The notes below the pieces were generated by a model that worked only from the letters and a program-made list of their open reading frames with translations, searched no databases and had not been told where the DNA came from. A stretch of DNA of 64,000 nucleotides from Grifola frondosa (Eukaryota; Basidiomycota; Agaricomycetes; Polyporales; Grifolaceae). Position 1 is the first letter of the stretch; every line of letters starts with the position of its first letter. Position numbers and translations under genes: made by a program. The stretch lies in the NCBI GenBank assembly GCA_001683735.1, contig LUGG01000009.1, positions 124,001 to 188,000 of the forward strand. The letters run 5' to 3'. Below, piece after piece: positions 11,889 through 23,830 of this stretch.

Positions 11889-13264
11889 TCACAACTTCGA
11901 CTGCAGCACTATCGAATTCTCATTCGCGGTCCATGCTTGTGCCCACTCCACCATGCCGCTCACTAGCCTGTCCACGTCCTCCCGCCGGTTCCCGGCATGC
12001 AGGCACACGCGCACGCGATCCGCGCCTTTCGGTACCGTGGGCCATGTGATCGGGCGCGCGTTGAGCCCGCGTGCGCGGAGGTGTGTAGAAAGGGGACGCG
12101 GATGCGGCGTCATGATAGGAATGATAGGCGTGGGCTGCGCGGACGGAGACGCGAGGTTTATGGCAAGAGAAAGGAGTGTATTTGGAATGGCGTGCGTATG
12201 CAGGGACTGGCGGAGGGTTTCGAGGAAGTAGGCGCATAGGTCGAGGAGTTCCGCCGAGAGCTGCAAACGGATAGTCAGTGAGCGGGAGTAGGGATTCAAG
12301 AGAGGCGAGTGCATACTTTTTCTGCTGTGCCGTCTTCGAGGAGGTCGAAGGAGCAGTCTGCGGCAATAATATTTGCGTAGCCCAGAGAGGTCGTGTAGAT
12401 AAGTGATCGCGCGTAGTTGAGCAGGTAATCGCGCACGAGCGGCGTCGTCAACATCACGGCTTCCGCAGACCATGTTGAGCCCTCACAGCATGAAATGGAA
12501 AGGCAACACACCTCCAGTCGCCGCCAGTGCTTTTCCGAACGTGTGTAACCTCGCGAACACTCGGTCCTCCAGCCCAAGCTGCGCTACCAGCCCCCGCCCT
12601 TGCGGTCCGTATACCCCTGTTGAATGAGCCTCATCAACGACGACGTATCCGTTCCCAAGCGGAAAAAGCTCCTCGACGGCCTCCACTATTTCTACGAGCG
12701 GCGCGAGCGTTCCATCCATACTGTACAATGCCTCCACCGCGACGAACGCGCTATTCTCGCCTGAGCGGAGGCCAGGATGTGCGTGCAAGAGATGCGAGAG
12801 GACATTGCGGAGGGCGACAGTAGAATTGTGCGTGAACGTCACGCGCGTGATCACGCGGGACGCGCGCATGCCGTCGTGCACGGAGGCGTGGATGTGCTCG
12901 TCGAACACGAGCGCATCGCCCGGCTGCGGCACACTTGAGAAGAACCCAACGTTGGCGTCGAAGCCCGAGTTGAATAGTAGAGCCGCGGGGGCGTTAAAGA
13001 ACCGCGCGAGGCGCGCCTCCAGCGCAGCATGGGCGTGTCCGTTCACGAGCAGACGGGATCCCCGGAGCCGAGGATGTAGGGCGCTGCGTGGAGTTTGTGG
13101 ACGAAGCGGGTGCGCAAGTCTGACGAGAGGGAAAGAGAGAGGTAGTCGTTGGTGGAGAAGTCGACAAGGCCCTCGTCCGCGGAGGGGTCGGGCAGCCTGC
13201 GGCGGATGAGACGCTGCTCGCGGGACTTGAGGGCTGCGTCAAGCTTGCGGTCGAGGGAGGACAT
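11889..13264 (-). CDS. 8-amino-7-oxononanoate synthase-like PLP enzyme (one apparent frameshift)
   Basis: Minus-strand exons are 12512-13264, 12317-12459 and 11889-12260, with introns of 52 and 56 nt. The protein is an alpha-oxoamine synthase of the BioF type. In biotin synthesis this family condenses pimeloyl-thioester and alanine. Visible landmarks are FSTNDYLSLS, NSGFDANVGFF, VDEAHSTGVYGPQGRG and the PLP-binding lysine in HTFGKALAATGG (about residue 242). Exon lengths total 1,268 nt, one short of a full frame. The break is at a run of four C on the plus strand (13060-13063), where LGSG should run on into GSRLLVNGHAH. Either one base is missing from the assembly or the gene is mutated. Which oxoamine synthase reaction it catalyses is inferred. 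Confidence 0.8.
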
Positions 13265-13637
13265 GGTGGGGGTGATGATGAAGCTGGTTAGCGTGGAGAT
13301 GGCATGTTATGCGCGGAGGGTCAAGTAGGCTCAGACACGGACGTCCGGTGCCCCAAGCTTTGAACCGGGGTATCGATCATCGGGTCATAAATCGGGGTTG
13401 ACCACTGGGTGACCGCCAGCGTACCGTTGCGCACTGTCTGGTGCACACGGCGGCTCGAACAAAGTCGGAGAACATGTCGAGCGTCGAGGAAGCTTACTCT
13501 TTCAACGACATGTTTCTTCTCGTATTTTATGCGATTCGAAAGCGCTGCAGCGGGCGCAAGCGCTGGGGAAAGAAAGTGTCGCACCTGTGGCGCCGACCTA
13601 CAGGAACGAACTTAGCCTCAGCTTCACAATCTTTAGC
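13265..13637. other. Divergent intergenic region
   Basis: These 373 bp lie between the divergent BioF-like and CK1-like genes. Short open frames overlap on both strands with no recognisable product. It is probably a shared promoter. Confidence 0.35.
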
Positions 13638-14798
13638 ATGGAATCTTACATGGAATCTTTAACGCCTTTCACTGCAACAGATCCGATTCCTAGTGATCTC
13701 TACTCTGCCGTATGCGACTTGCTAGCTCAAGCGTGGCTTGTCCCGTTCGAAGTGGGTGGTGTACGGTTTTACTGGTTCCGTGACCACGAACGACTCAGAA
13801 CTACTGGAAGTGAGTTCAGAAAGCTCTATCTAGTACTGGTACATGAATTCATACCATTTTGTAGCCGTGATTGGGATCAGTGTAGAAATGAAGTTGTGCA
13901 CAAAGTTGCATCTTTTAGGCGACAATCGCGATGCTCTCAAGGACGAATATGAGGTGTACCATCAATTGAGAGGGCAGACATTTGTACCACAGATAAGGGC
14001 CTTCGGCATACAGAGTCACTGGAAATACTTGACAATGGACTGGGTTGGATTGGATATGAATCAGTTGATGTGGCAGCTGGATGACTGGACACCATATATG
14101 ACATATTTTTTGTTTCGGGAAATGGTAAGTCTGCTAGTCTCAACAGGCTCAACTCTGACTGCATTGCAATTTTTGTAGCTGAATTGTGTTCAGCAACTTC
14201 ATTGCTGTGGTTTCATTCACGGGGATCTCAAGCCGGAGAATTTTTGTTGTGAATTTGACATTGATCTTGATGATCCCGTGCCACGCATCTTCATCATTGA
14301 TATGGAAACTGTCATGCGTTGTCCAGCTAATTCCTCTCGCTGCCGCGGCACTCCCACCTACAGCAGCCAATATATGTCAGCTGGCGAGCGTAGGTCCCAT
14401 CTTTTCTGGTCTCTAACAGTGCTGATCTCGTGTAACAGCACTATCTTGGAGAGATGACCTCCATTCCATGGCTTACATCCTGATTCAATTTCACGACATT
14501 GCCATGTTGCCTTGGAAAATGGCTGCTTATCACCAGGATTACGAAGAGGTGCTTAGACTGAAGAAGGATTTCGTGGTTACCCAGTTAGACCTGCCGGCTT
14601 GCTGTACAGAAATTGTGCAGCTTTGCCTAGGTCTTGATTTCATGGAAGAGCCACCCTACGAGCGTATGTATAGTATCCTTACAGAAGCTATGGAAAGTAT
14701 GTTTAATCCTCTGAATTTCTATATATAATTTATAGCTTACATATCACAATGCAGATGCAGAAAGGGAGGAACTCATTGAAGGCCATGAGAGTTGCTAA
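13638..14798 (+). CDS. CK1-like protein kinase, copy A
   Basis: Five exons (13638-13809, 13865-14124, 14179-14389, 14439-14696, 14755-14798) give 314 aa in frame. The fold resembles the casein kinase 1 branch: catalytic loop HGDLKPENF (Asp about residue 160), a DFG-equivalent that reads DME (about 185-187), then a CRGTPTYSSQYMSAGE activation segment and WRDDLHSMAYIL, typical of the CK1-like C-lobe. The N-lobe is short and I see no clear glycine-rich loop or VAIK lysine, so activity is uncertain. Copy B at 17724 shares exon phases and an identical 260-nt second exon, so the two are duplicates. The last exon was chosen because it keeps the frame and ends in ELIEGHESC. Confidence 0.75.
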
Positions 14799-15355
14799 AA
14801 TGGAGTGGAGATAGGGAAGAGAATTGTTTACTAGATTCTGCAAATCTGTCTTGTGGTGTCCACGGTCTTTCGGAATATTTTGTCGGTATCCTGTGTTGTG
14901 ATACACTATGGTCTCTTGCTTGATATTGAGCTCATTGCGCACGCTCATCTGGCTGAACCTCCTTGTCTAACTCGCGCAGATCGGCGGCACCTCCACACTC
15001 CGGTATTCTGCAACATCCGCAAGTGTGAAGGCATCCCAGTTGAAGGAGGTGGTCCGCTGTCCCTATTCAATGCAATTAAACCTCCAGTTCTGCCAAAACC
15101 ACAGCAATACTCGCAGCATGACGCGAGACAGGATAACTACCGCTACGAAATGGTGGATTTCCGAGCAACTCAGACAACGCGATCTCGAATATTGACGCGC
15201 GCGTCTATCACGTGCTCGCGTCTGTGACAGACTCTTTGGTGCTGTCACGGGAGACCTATGTCACGGCGATTGTAACTGCGCACACTTGCCGCGGAGCTCC
15301 CAGTATCCTTGCTTCGCATCTACACCGTCAAATCGATTCATAATTCTAGTTCCAT
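14799..15355. other. Intergenic region
   Basis: These 557 bp hold no gene I can support. Short open frames on both strands have no family resemblance. Confidence 0.35.
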
Positions 15356-15791
15356 ATGTCTTCTGCCAAGTATGACCGGCTACCTACGAGCACAGACGAC
15401 GAGGACGCCCGTAAACGCAGTCACGATGAGCCCACCAGCGACCTCCGCGTGCTTCACGAAAGGCTTTACAGCGATCCCCGCTTCAATCCGCCCACGCCGT
15501 CCCCGTGGAAGCGGGCTGCACTCCTTGCCTTTGTAGTCTTCCTCATATGGCTCTCCTTCTCCCTCCGCCTATCTAAGCCTCGCCAGCCCGAGGTCGTCCA
15601 CGCTACTAGGTATGTCGTCATGCTTCTCCAGCTCTGCCGGTGCTGAGCTAGATGGCTGTGCGCGCACTCGGATTCCATGAGATAGGTACTCGAAGGAATA
15701 CAAGTTTAGGCCTGCTGCGAGCCCCATCGTAACGGAGCAGCTGAAGGACGGTCGCGTACGTGTGCGGGGCGCAGCACCTACGGTGCGGTAA
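15356..15791 (+). CDS. Small single-pass membrane protein
   Basis: Exons 15356-15609 and 15686-15791 give 119 aa in frame across a 76-nt intron. I do not recognise the family. The protein has a charged N-terminus (STDDEDARKRSHDE), one hydrophobic segment at about residues 53-71 (KRAALLAFVVFLIWLSFSL), and a basic C-terminal part (KEYKFRPAASPIVTEQLKDG). No signal peptide precedes the segment, so a type II or tail-type membrane anchor is likely. A one-TM organelle protein is the natural guess. Confidence 0.6.
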
Positions 15792-16173
15792 AGGTACGCA
15801 CTTCAGTTTTAATAGTATCGACCATATTCACATCGATTGCTCTGCCGACAGGTTTCGCAGGCGGATCACTTTTATACCACACATTCCTTCATAGCATGTA
15901 TCATTGGACTCTCTACTTTCGCTGCCGTCTTGCGGACATTTCTTGAAATCACTGGCATACATAACCTTATCAGACTTTGATCCTGGGGATGCTGCTCCAG
16001 CTGCTGCAACGGCTGTAACTACATAGCAACATTGTTCTGTGCTGGAACCATACCAAGAACATTGAGCTAAACCGAGAGGAGGTCGTTTCGCAACGAGACA
16101 GTACAAGCAGCCATATTTATATGTCCATCGACTAGTACTTACATCCGGGAGAACGAACAGACTCATGACGATA
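15792..16173. other. Intergenic region
   Basis: These 382 bp lie between convergent genes. The minus-strand open frame here is antisense or random and shows no homology that I can see. Confidence 0.35.
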
Positions 16174-17579
16174 TCAGTGCAAAAATCGAGTAGCAATAAA
16201 TCCCACCACGCCGATCCCAGCCACAAGCGCCGCCGCCGGGCTAAACAGCACAAGCAGGTCCTTCGCCAGCCTCACCGCGTATCTCACGCCGTGGACCGCA
16301 TCGCGCGTGCGGCGCAGTCGCGCGTTCGCCACTTCGTAGAGGCCCTCTCTGAGCAGCTCTTTGTCCAGACGGAGGGCTTCGCCGCCGTCGGGGAGGAGCA
16401 GCGGGCAGCCGGACGTGCGTGGGTCGGAGTCCGCCGCAGCGTACAGTACTGCGGCGGCGATGCGCGACACGGGCGTGAGTGGCAGCCCCGCAAGGAACAG
16501 CCGCATGGGCGTCGTCAGTAAGTGCGTATCTGTACCGTGCGTTCAATAAAAAAGCGGCGTGGGATATTAGGAATGCATAGTTGGCGCACCGGCGTACCAC
16601 GGGTGGACGATACCTACGCGAATACCCGCAGAGTCGCATGTTGGCTCGATCGTGCGCATGAGCCCGAGCACGCCGTGCTTCGAGGAGCCGTACATGACGT
16701 TCATCGCGGGTGGGTGCCACGATGCTGGATGACGCTGGGATAAGCCAGTGCTCGGACAACAAGTGTCGAGGCGGGCACACCTACGGAGCCCATCAGCACG
16801 ATGGCCTTGACTCTGCCAGGTTCATTTTCGGCCTGTGTTGACTTCAGGTGATGAAGTGCAAGATGCGTGGCTAGGATCGCATGGACCACATTAGTGGCAC
16901 AATATTGCTTCAGGGAAATCTATTCCTCACTGTACAGCACTCCGATCAGGTCGATTTGGAGGGTCTTGAGATTGGGTGGAACAGGCCGATCGTCGACTAC
17001 CTGTAGCTTGTTGAAATTGCCAACCTCGTATATCCGGCATTAGGCACCTGTGCGAGCGTGAACGTAAGTATGCTAGCTCTGAGATTGCTAGCAGCACATT
17101 AGCCTACCACTACGTCTACAGTACCGTAGACTTTCCGCGCGAATTCAAAGAGATCGACTTGGTCGTCCCAACTAGTGACATCGCATCGCTGCGATACTGC
17201 AGCACTGAGTCACGGCCCTCATGAATGAGTGCCACCGTGAAGATTATACAGGATGAACGAACCCTCCAGCAGCGACAATCTCGTGTACGACCTTCTCCGC
17301 GCCAGCCACATCGATGTCACCGATGACGACCTTCGCGCTGAAGACGAGATGGTCAAACCCAATCGCATGGACAAGGGACTCCAGCAAGATCGCTACTCAG
17401 TGCTCACCCATGCTTGCTGAAAAGCAGAGCGGTCTCTCGTCCGATACCACTCGCGGCACCTGTGGGATATTAATGGGGCCTTCCAAGTGTCGCATAACGT
17501 GCTCACCAGTGATCAGCAGGACCTTGCCTTGCACCCTGGATGCATGTTCAAGCAGCAGGTCGTCAGAAAGACTTGTCAT
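16174..17579 (-). CDS. Short-chain dehydrogenase/reductase (one apparent frameshift)
   Basis: Eight minus-strand exons: 17507-17579, 17408-17459, 17263-17337, 17108-17204, 16931-17047, 16781-16870, 16590-16724 and 16174-16529. All junctions are canonical. The product is a classical SDR, an NAD(P)-dependent oxidoreductase. It shows the cofactor motif TGGAASGIG (residues 24-32), CDVTSWDD, VPNAG in place of NNAG, the catalytic serine region MGSVAS, and YGSSK (Tyr180, Lys184). A C-terminal hydrophobic stretch (PAAALVAGIGVVGFIA) suggests membrane anchoring. Total length is 995 nt. One base is missing near 17027-17031, where NAGY must shift frame to read EVGNFNKLQ. The corrected length is 331 aa. 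The substrate is unknown; it resembles 15-hydroxyprostaglandin dehydrogenase-type SDRs. Confidence 0.8.
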
Positions 17580-17723
17580 TGTACTATCGCAAGAGTGAGT
17601 ATAATAGGAACTCTGACAGGGCCAATTTACGTAGTACTGCCAGTACTGCGTAAGTCCCAAGGCGGCCGCATCATGATATAAAGCTCAGTAGTAACTCGAC
17701 AACCATCCGCGACGTCCTTCGGA

Positions 17724-18708
17724 ATGGATAACTCTGCTGCTCAGACTTACTCGGATGCTTGTGACATCATTGCCAGTGGATGGCTCGTTCCATCCAGAGT
17801 GAATGGCGAACAGTTTTTTCCATTATTGCACCCGCAACGCCTTCGGTTGGCCGGAAGTGAGTCAGTTCTACATGTCCTCTGCAGTCTTCATCCTCACGTT
17901 AGTGATCATAGCCGTCGTCGGATTCAATGCGTCGTCGGATACTTTCACCAAACTCCACCTCATAGGTGATGACGACGATCCCCTGGAACATGAGTACAAG
18001 ATCTACCAGCAATTGACTGGGGAGCCATGGGTACCCAAATTACAGGGCTTTGGTACTGAAGGGCGTTGGCGTTATCTGTCCATGGAGTCCGTTGGCATAG
18101 ACATAACGTCTATATGGCTTAGTGCAAATGGGTGGACAATATCCATTGCCTGTGCCATTGTGAAAGAAATGGTGAGTCTATCTGTCTTCCCTACCTCAAA
18201 CCTATTAATTCCTATAGCTTAATATACTCCATGGCCTACATCTCCATGGATACATTCATGGAGACATCAAGCCACCAAATTTCTGCTGTCGACTCGATAA
18301 TGCCATCAATCTGGGAGTGGAGTTTTCAATTGTCGACATGGAAAGCGTCACCACCTGTCCGGTGGATGCACCGCGCCGTCCTGGTACAGCATATTGGAGC
18401 AGCTCTTATGCATTGGCTGGCGCTCGTAGGGCTTTCTTTTTCTGTTCTCTGTCCATGCTGACATTATCACTTCAGCACAGTCTTGGAGGGATGATCTCCA
18501 CTCGCTTGCCTACATCCTATTGAACCTTTGCGGTGTTGAACTGCCCTGGGATGAGGCTTCGTGGGAAGACGATATAGATGAGATGATTAGACTAAAGCGT
18601 AGGTATTCAGCTCCTGCGTTATGCGAAGATCTTCCTCCTGCCTGCGTGGAATTTGTGCAGCTTTGCCTTGGCCTTGATTTCATGGAGGTTCCCCCTATGA
18701 CCTTATGA
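17724..18708 (+). CDS. CK1-like protein kinase, copy B (C-terminus frameshifted)
   Basis: Exons 17724-17856, 17912-18171, 18218-18425 and 18476-18708 give 277 aa. It is a paralogue of the kinase at 13638, with the same exon phases and a same-size exon 2. Visible are HGDIKPPNF (Asp about 147), VDME in place of DFG (about 171), and WRDDLHSLAYILL. The reading stops after DFMEVPPMTL. Reading one frame over, the sequence continues as YDLMKSILT, matching copy A. So one C appears to be missing from the run at 18691-18695, which costs about 15 residues. As in copy A, the N-lobe is short and the DFG glycine is absent, so it may be a pseudokinase. Confidence 0.72.
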
Positions 18709-19613
18709 AGTCCATACTGACCCGTGAAATCCGTGAAATCTAATGTACGTCCAGCAAATTACTTAGCTTGCCAGAACTCAGGCTCATTTGACAGCAGTCC
18801 GCGACGTCCCTCACGAGTTCCGCTTCACGGTGCTGGGAAACAACTGCCACAACAGGATTTTGGTACATGTTGGGCACATAAGGTCATGCGACAACAGTCC
18901 TGTATGCACAGTATCATTAACCGATTCGAGGTGAAGCGGAATTTAGACCTCGGTTCGAGACCAGTAAGAAATACCACAAACATTTACTAGCATTCGTGCA
19001 GTGAATTATAGATGAAAGCTTATCTGTACAGTAGGCGTTGATTCCCCTACGCGCAGTACACCCACAGCAAAACTTACAATATCCGCATGATGATGCGAAA
19101 TACACATTCCTTCGACATCGCAGAGATCAAAGTACGTGACGCTATCCCCTTCTAGTTGATGCCAAGTGGGCAGATGTTGTGCTCCGCAAGCACCCTGGGC
19201 TCGCGTACAAAGGGCAGATAGCCTTCTCCAAGTCAGCGTGTGAAGAAGCGAATGATGAGGAAGGTACACACTGATAAGTATTACGGATGGACAAGTGTAG
19301 TCGCAGCCAGAGAAAACCTCTCCTTGATCACGCAGGGATAGCAGCCAAAAATACAGACACCAGAAGGCAAAGCTGAAGATGCAAGGATAGTAACAGACAA
19401 TGACTGGGGTGTGATTACTTGAGCACCATCGCAGATATAGTTCCTTGGTTTTTTCCCTCGTGCGTGGCTTGATGGAAGCTCCAGCAGCCAGAGCTAGTCA
19501 AGCGTTATTCCCGACAGGCGTTAAAGCATGCTAACCAACGGGAAGTGGAAGATGAACAGACAACACGCATTTAAATACCGTCGACATAATACACAAGGGT
19601 GAGTTGTCCGCGC
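18709..19613. other. Intergenic region
   Basis: These 905 bp hold no gene I can support. A minus-strand frame around 19080-19220 reads plausibly (WHQLEGDSVTYFDLCDVEG) but has no start, no splice partners and no family I know. It may be a decayed exon. Confidence 0.3.
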
Positions 19614-20702
19614 TTATGGTACATTCTCTTCCAGTTCCTCGAGGCGAGCCACTTGCCTGAAAAGCAGACGCGGTCAATAGACATATAACAATGGGGCACT
19701 GCCGCTGACCTGTCCCTGACCGCCTCCTGCCACCTCTGCAGCTTTGCAATTTCATTTACCTGGAATCCAAAGATCCTTGGTCGATATCGATCCGCCTTGA
19801 GAGCGACACTAGCAGTGCTGAAACCCTCGCCCACGACCTCTGCAGGAGACTCCTGTTCTTCCCTTACTCGCCTGCTTCGCCTATTCCCTTCAACGTCACC
19901 TCGCAAACCAATATCTACGGGTCCACTCTTTGGAGGAATAAGGTTTGGGTATACAAGAAAAAGAAGGTGAGGAAAGGAGGTGCCGAAATACGCGCCATCA
20001 ATGGACCCATGACGGGAAGATTTGGGAGAATAGATATCCTCGCATCGTCCGCAATAGAGCTTGACAGACTTCTCGTATGGCATATCTGTGAGGCCGACGG
20101 GGAGAAGGGGCTGAGATTGGCAGAGAACGCGTGGACAGCGACCGAAATCAGCCTTCTTATATTTGTCGAGCTATGGAGGGTAGATCATGACTTCGAGAGT
20201 AAAGGGAAGAAAAATCAGAGCAGAAATATACCATCTTGGCTAAGCCACGAGCAGTAACGATCCATCTCGCGTGAATCAAACCGTATAGAAGGCGTGCCTG
20301 TACATCCAGGGTTCCGCGAACATCGTCTTGAATCTCGTCATCTGCTGACCAGAATGAGTCTGGATGCAGAGTAGCGAAGACGATAGGATGCACCTAAGTT
20401 GTCTGTAATTAGATCGAGAGCCTGAGAATAATTCTGAACTTCGGTATTCAGGCCAGTGAGGTTGAATCGGTCCAGAATGTAGTCTTCTTCGACTTCGCAA
20501 AAGTATTCGTTGCCTTTTGAAGACAAGAACCAGGAGATCCACTACGAGGTCATCAAGACGAGGTCCTACGTGGAATCAATGAAACGGGATACCGAGCTGA
20601 TGAGAAGTCAACCACAACCCAGCGGAGGGGCGAGTATATAACTCACTTCGAGTAGTCCGAGTCAGAGCCAGTCGAGAGATCTTCCACTGTGCGGCGAAGC
20701 AT
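19614..20702 (-). CDS. ckb1: Casein kinase 2 regulatory beta subunit
   Basis: Minus-strand exons 20647-20702, 20593-20596, 20394-20541, 20232-20341, 19710-20170 and 19614-19656 total 822 nt (273 aa) in frame. This is the dimeric regulatory subunit of CK2. It shows [20 protein letters not shown], the acidic-groove region [39 protein letters not shown], and the four zinc-binding cysteines C118, C123, C146 and C149 (RCPRVLC, LYCGRC). [10 protein letters not shown] and the [17 protein letters not shown] motif follow. A fungal insert (about 178-210) is Arg/Glu-rich. The frame works only if a 4-nt microexon (20593-20596) is used between introns of 50 and 51 nt. Confidence 0.92.
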
Positions 20703-20998
20703 GTCCTAGTCAGTCTGGCTATGTCGGAGCTCTTGGCTTCGAGTCGAGAGACTGACTTTGCACTAGTCAGGAATGATTTGGGCGACGAACAGCCACCCCT
20801 GGTCGTTGTAGAACAAGACGTCTTGGAGGAATTTGAATTGTATAAGTCGTACTTCCATTTTTGATACTTAACAATACATTCACTTATCCTTGCAATTAAT
20901 CCAAGTCACAAATATTTGTATTTCCCACCATCCTTGCCCTCTGACAGTACTTGTCTCCACGTCGCTTGATGCTTAGAACGTTTGCTTGATATAATCTC

Positions 20999-23217
20999 AT
21001 GCTGGGCGACATCGCTCTAATGCCTACTGATTTGCGGTTGGAATCGTCTCCTCAGCTGAAGCAGAAGCAGAGTGGGATCACGAACCTCACCGTGGACATA
21101 CCTGCTTCCTACAATCCAAAAGGTCAAGCTGAGGTTCACTCACGGCCACGATGGAAGACCCCAGAGTTTATATTCTATTATACCGTGTTCTTGGTGGCTA
21201 TACCTATAATGATCTGGATACCCGTGAGGCTCAGTTCATGTATGTTCACGTCTCTCACTGTGGCTGCAATGCACTGGACCGTGTTGCGCAGCTTCACATC
21301 CTAATTATCCTTTCTATCGTCAAAAACTAAGAGCCGGTTGGCTGTTTGGCCGTCAAGTGGTGAGCCCTCAGTATCTGCCTCCCTCTGGCGGGGGCGCTCA
21401 TAACATCTCTCAGGACAACAGCGATAGTCAGTATCGCGCCTTTCGCGAAATATACCGTCCTTGCTATTTCTCGTCCTCTCCTTCCTTGGTACCAAATATG
21501 TATATGCTCTCGCGCCAGACGATACTCAACTTCCCGAGATGGCAACAATATTTTCCTTGTCCCCTTTCTAATAGGCTTTTCCGTGATCATGCTCCTCGTA
21601 CTCCACGGCACAAGTGCTCTCAAAGTCATGTTCATCTTGACCGCGAATTATGCAATCTCCAAGACGTGCCGAGGTTCAAGGTAGACCTTTCTTGATATGG
21701 ACGTTCAATGTGCAGTCCTCTTTGCCAACGAGAAGAATGCAGGTTATAGATTTGCAAGCCTTCATCCCGCATTAAAGTCTTGGTGCGTCTAGTGGCTGAA
21801 TAGTTTATTTCCGCGTTGAACTTATTGGCGGCAGGATAGCATAGAGGGTATCTATCCTCGTTGGTATGTTAGCTTCAACATCACAATGCTCCGACTCGTG
21901 TCCTTCGGCATGGTTATCATTGGGCATGTAACAAAGTTGGCCTTTCGGATGTGAGTATCGCAGGCGCAAGCATAGCGCTAAAATAATGCTCATCTCGAAT
22001 AAAGACAGGCGAGACTTTGACCGAAAAGCAACGCCCCAGAATACCGCATTCGCTTGATATGTATTCATACAAGAATTACGTGGCCTACGTGCTGTACCCG
22101 CCTCTATACATTGCAGGCCCCATCATGTCATTCAACGACTTCATGTGGCAGGTGTGTTACTTAGTTCGCTGTTCTCTTCACGGAGTGAACATATGTTTCC
22201 AGCTCCGTCGACCTACGATGTGCCCCTGCGAATGATAGCGAGCTACCTCCTTCGTTTCGTCATTTGCTTACTTACGATGGAATTCATCCTGCACTTCATG
22301 TACGTCGTCGCTATCAAGGACTCGAAGGTGGTTTGGGGACACCGCTGCCGAGATCTGCATGATTGGATTTGGAATCTAATTGTAGTTTGGCTTAAGGTAG
22401 CCGAGTAGACACGATGGACCGTGAGCTCAACTGCCCGCGTCTGTGTAGCTCCTCATTCATGGCGTTTCTTCCGCCTCTGGGCGTGGCGGACGGAATCGAT
22501 CCTCCCGAGAATATGGTGCGATGCATGGGGAATAATTATCCACACTCGGGTTCTGGCGTGCTGGCACCGCAGTTATAATCTCTGGATCGTTAGGTACTTT
22601 TGAGCATCCGCTTTGTCGATTTTTTGGTGCTGACTACGTATTGGCCAGGTATATCTACATACCGCTTGGCGGTACAAAGAACTCATGTTCACGAGCGTAC
22701 TGATCTTCTGTTCGTTGCTCTGTGCACGACCTTTCGTTCCGGCTGCTCGCATGGGCTGGCTTGTCAGCCTATTCATTCTCCCTGAGCTACTTGCTCGGTA
22801 TCTATACCCCGCGAAAGTGAGCTTCCCCATATCTAAATCCTACGGACGCTGATGTCATGTTCATAGTACGTGACAAGGGGTGGTACCGGCACGTCTGTGC
22901 GTGGGGGCGGTGTTCAACATTCTCTATGATGATGGCTGCAAATTTGGTGGGTTTGTGATTGGTACGGACGGAATGTCGTATATGCTGCATCAGACTGTCA
23001 ACAGCTGGGAAGGTGTGTCGCACATCATTACATGTCCAAATCGTGCTGACTACATGAAGGCATACGGTTTCTCTTGACTGCATGTGGAGGACTGTTCATT
23101 GGCGCGCAGGTGATGTTCGAGTATCGGTGCGTCCATTAATTTTTTATTCATGTCTATGCTAAACGTCTCTTTCTTAGCGAGGAAGAGATGCGGAATGGGA
23201 TCTTCAGACGCTGTTAA
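20999..23217 (+). pseudogene. gup1: GUP1-type MBOAT acyltransferase with many frameshifts
   Basis: The locus codes a multi-spanning membrane-bound O-acyltransferase of the Gup1 family, which remodels GPI-anchor lipids in the ER. Exon 1 (20999-21233) and exon 2 (21292-21359) are intact, reading PRWKTPEFIFYY, HPNYPFYRQKL and GWLFGRQV. Later blocks are all recognisable but lie in shifting frames: LHGTSALKVMFILTANYAIS, RWYVSFNITMLRLVSF, YVAYVLYPPLYIAGPIMSF, the active-site block around WHRSYNLW, then VGFVIGTDG and the C-terminus EEEMRNGIFRRC ending at 23217. At least eight single-base losses are needed (near 21712, 21780, 21912, 22217, 22458, 22486, 22539 and 22562), nearly all at two-base homopolymers. 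It is either a pseudogene or a poorly polished stretch. Confidence 0.78.
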
Positions 23218-23830
23218 CTATGTCCAACACTCCAAGCGAATACAATATATCAGTGGTTGCAGATATGTCGTATCTTTGCCGTTGGTTCTGATTGCACAAT
23301 TGGTCGCAAGGCTTGATGAACGACAAGTCCGAGTTGCAAGCACTCGCTATCAAATACAGGACGATAGCGTCTCCCGTAGTCTTGCACATCGAGAGCGCAG
23401 TCTGAACAATCATACGCTGTTATCATTTTCGATTTGGAGAGGGTTCTGGAAGGGCATGCCATTGGGTCGGGTATCTTATCTGCAAATTCTTACAGGATAT
23501 GAGTAGCTTATGCTTATGCTTGCTTTCAGTAACTTGAACATGAAGCCTATGACAAAGAGTTGACCAATATACACCTTAAGCATGCTCTTGCATAACGTTG
23601 TCTGCATGCTAACGGTGAGCGCTCGCGCGGGACGCTCATGATCATGTTTTGAATTTCAGCTTGCAGTCGTGTTCGTATAATTATAATCGGTTCAACTCCA
23701 TATTAGGCAGCTCTCTGTCCCCTGTACGGCATACAGCCGACTTGACTCGGCGGTTGACGTATTGTCGGTACCGAGACCTTGCACATTGATATAACTTTGG
23801 GCCCCACCGCCAGTACTTCTCTACACCACC
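23218..23830. other. Intergenic region
   Basis: These 613 bp hold no supported gene. A GCGCTCGCGCGGG-like stretch lies near 23618. No TATA box or repeat stands out. Confidence 0.3.

Noticed and set aside
16725..16780. Apparent frameshift in the SDR gene before the YGSSK exon
   Set aside because: Moving the acceptor to CATCCAG gives ASWHPPAMNVMYGSSK in frame. Only the break near 17027-17031 remains.
18880..18970. Possible tRNA gene (GGTTCGAGACC-like T-loop)
   Set aside because: I could not form an acceptor stem, D-arm or anticodon arm around it.
20542..20646. Apparent one-base frameshift in CK2 beta between exon 1 and WISWF
   Set aside because: A 4-nt microexon with two canonical introns of normal length restores the frame exactly, so no error is needed.
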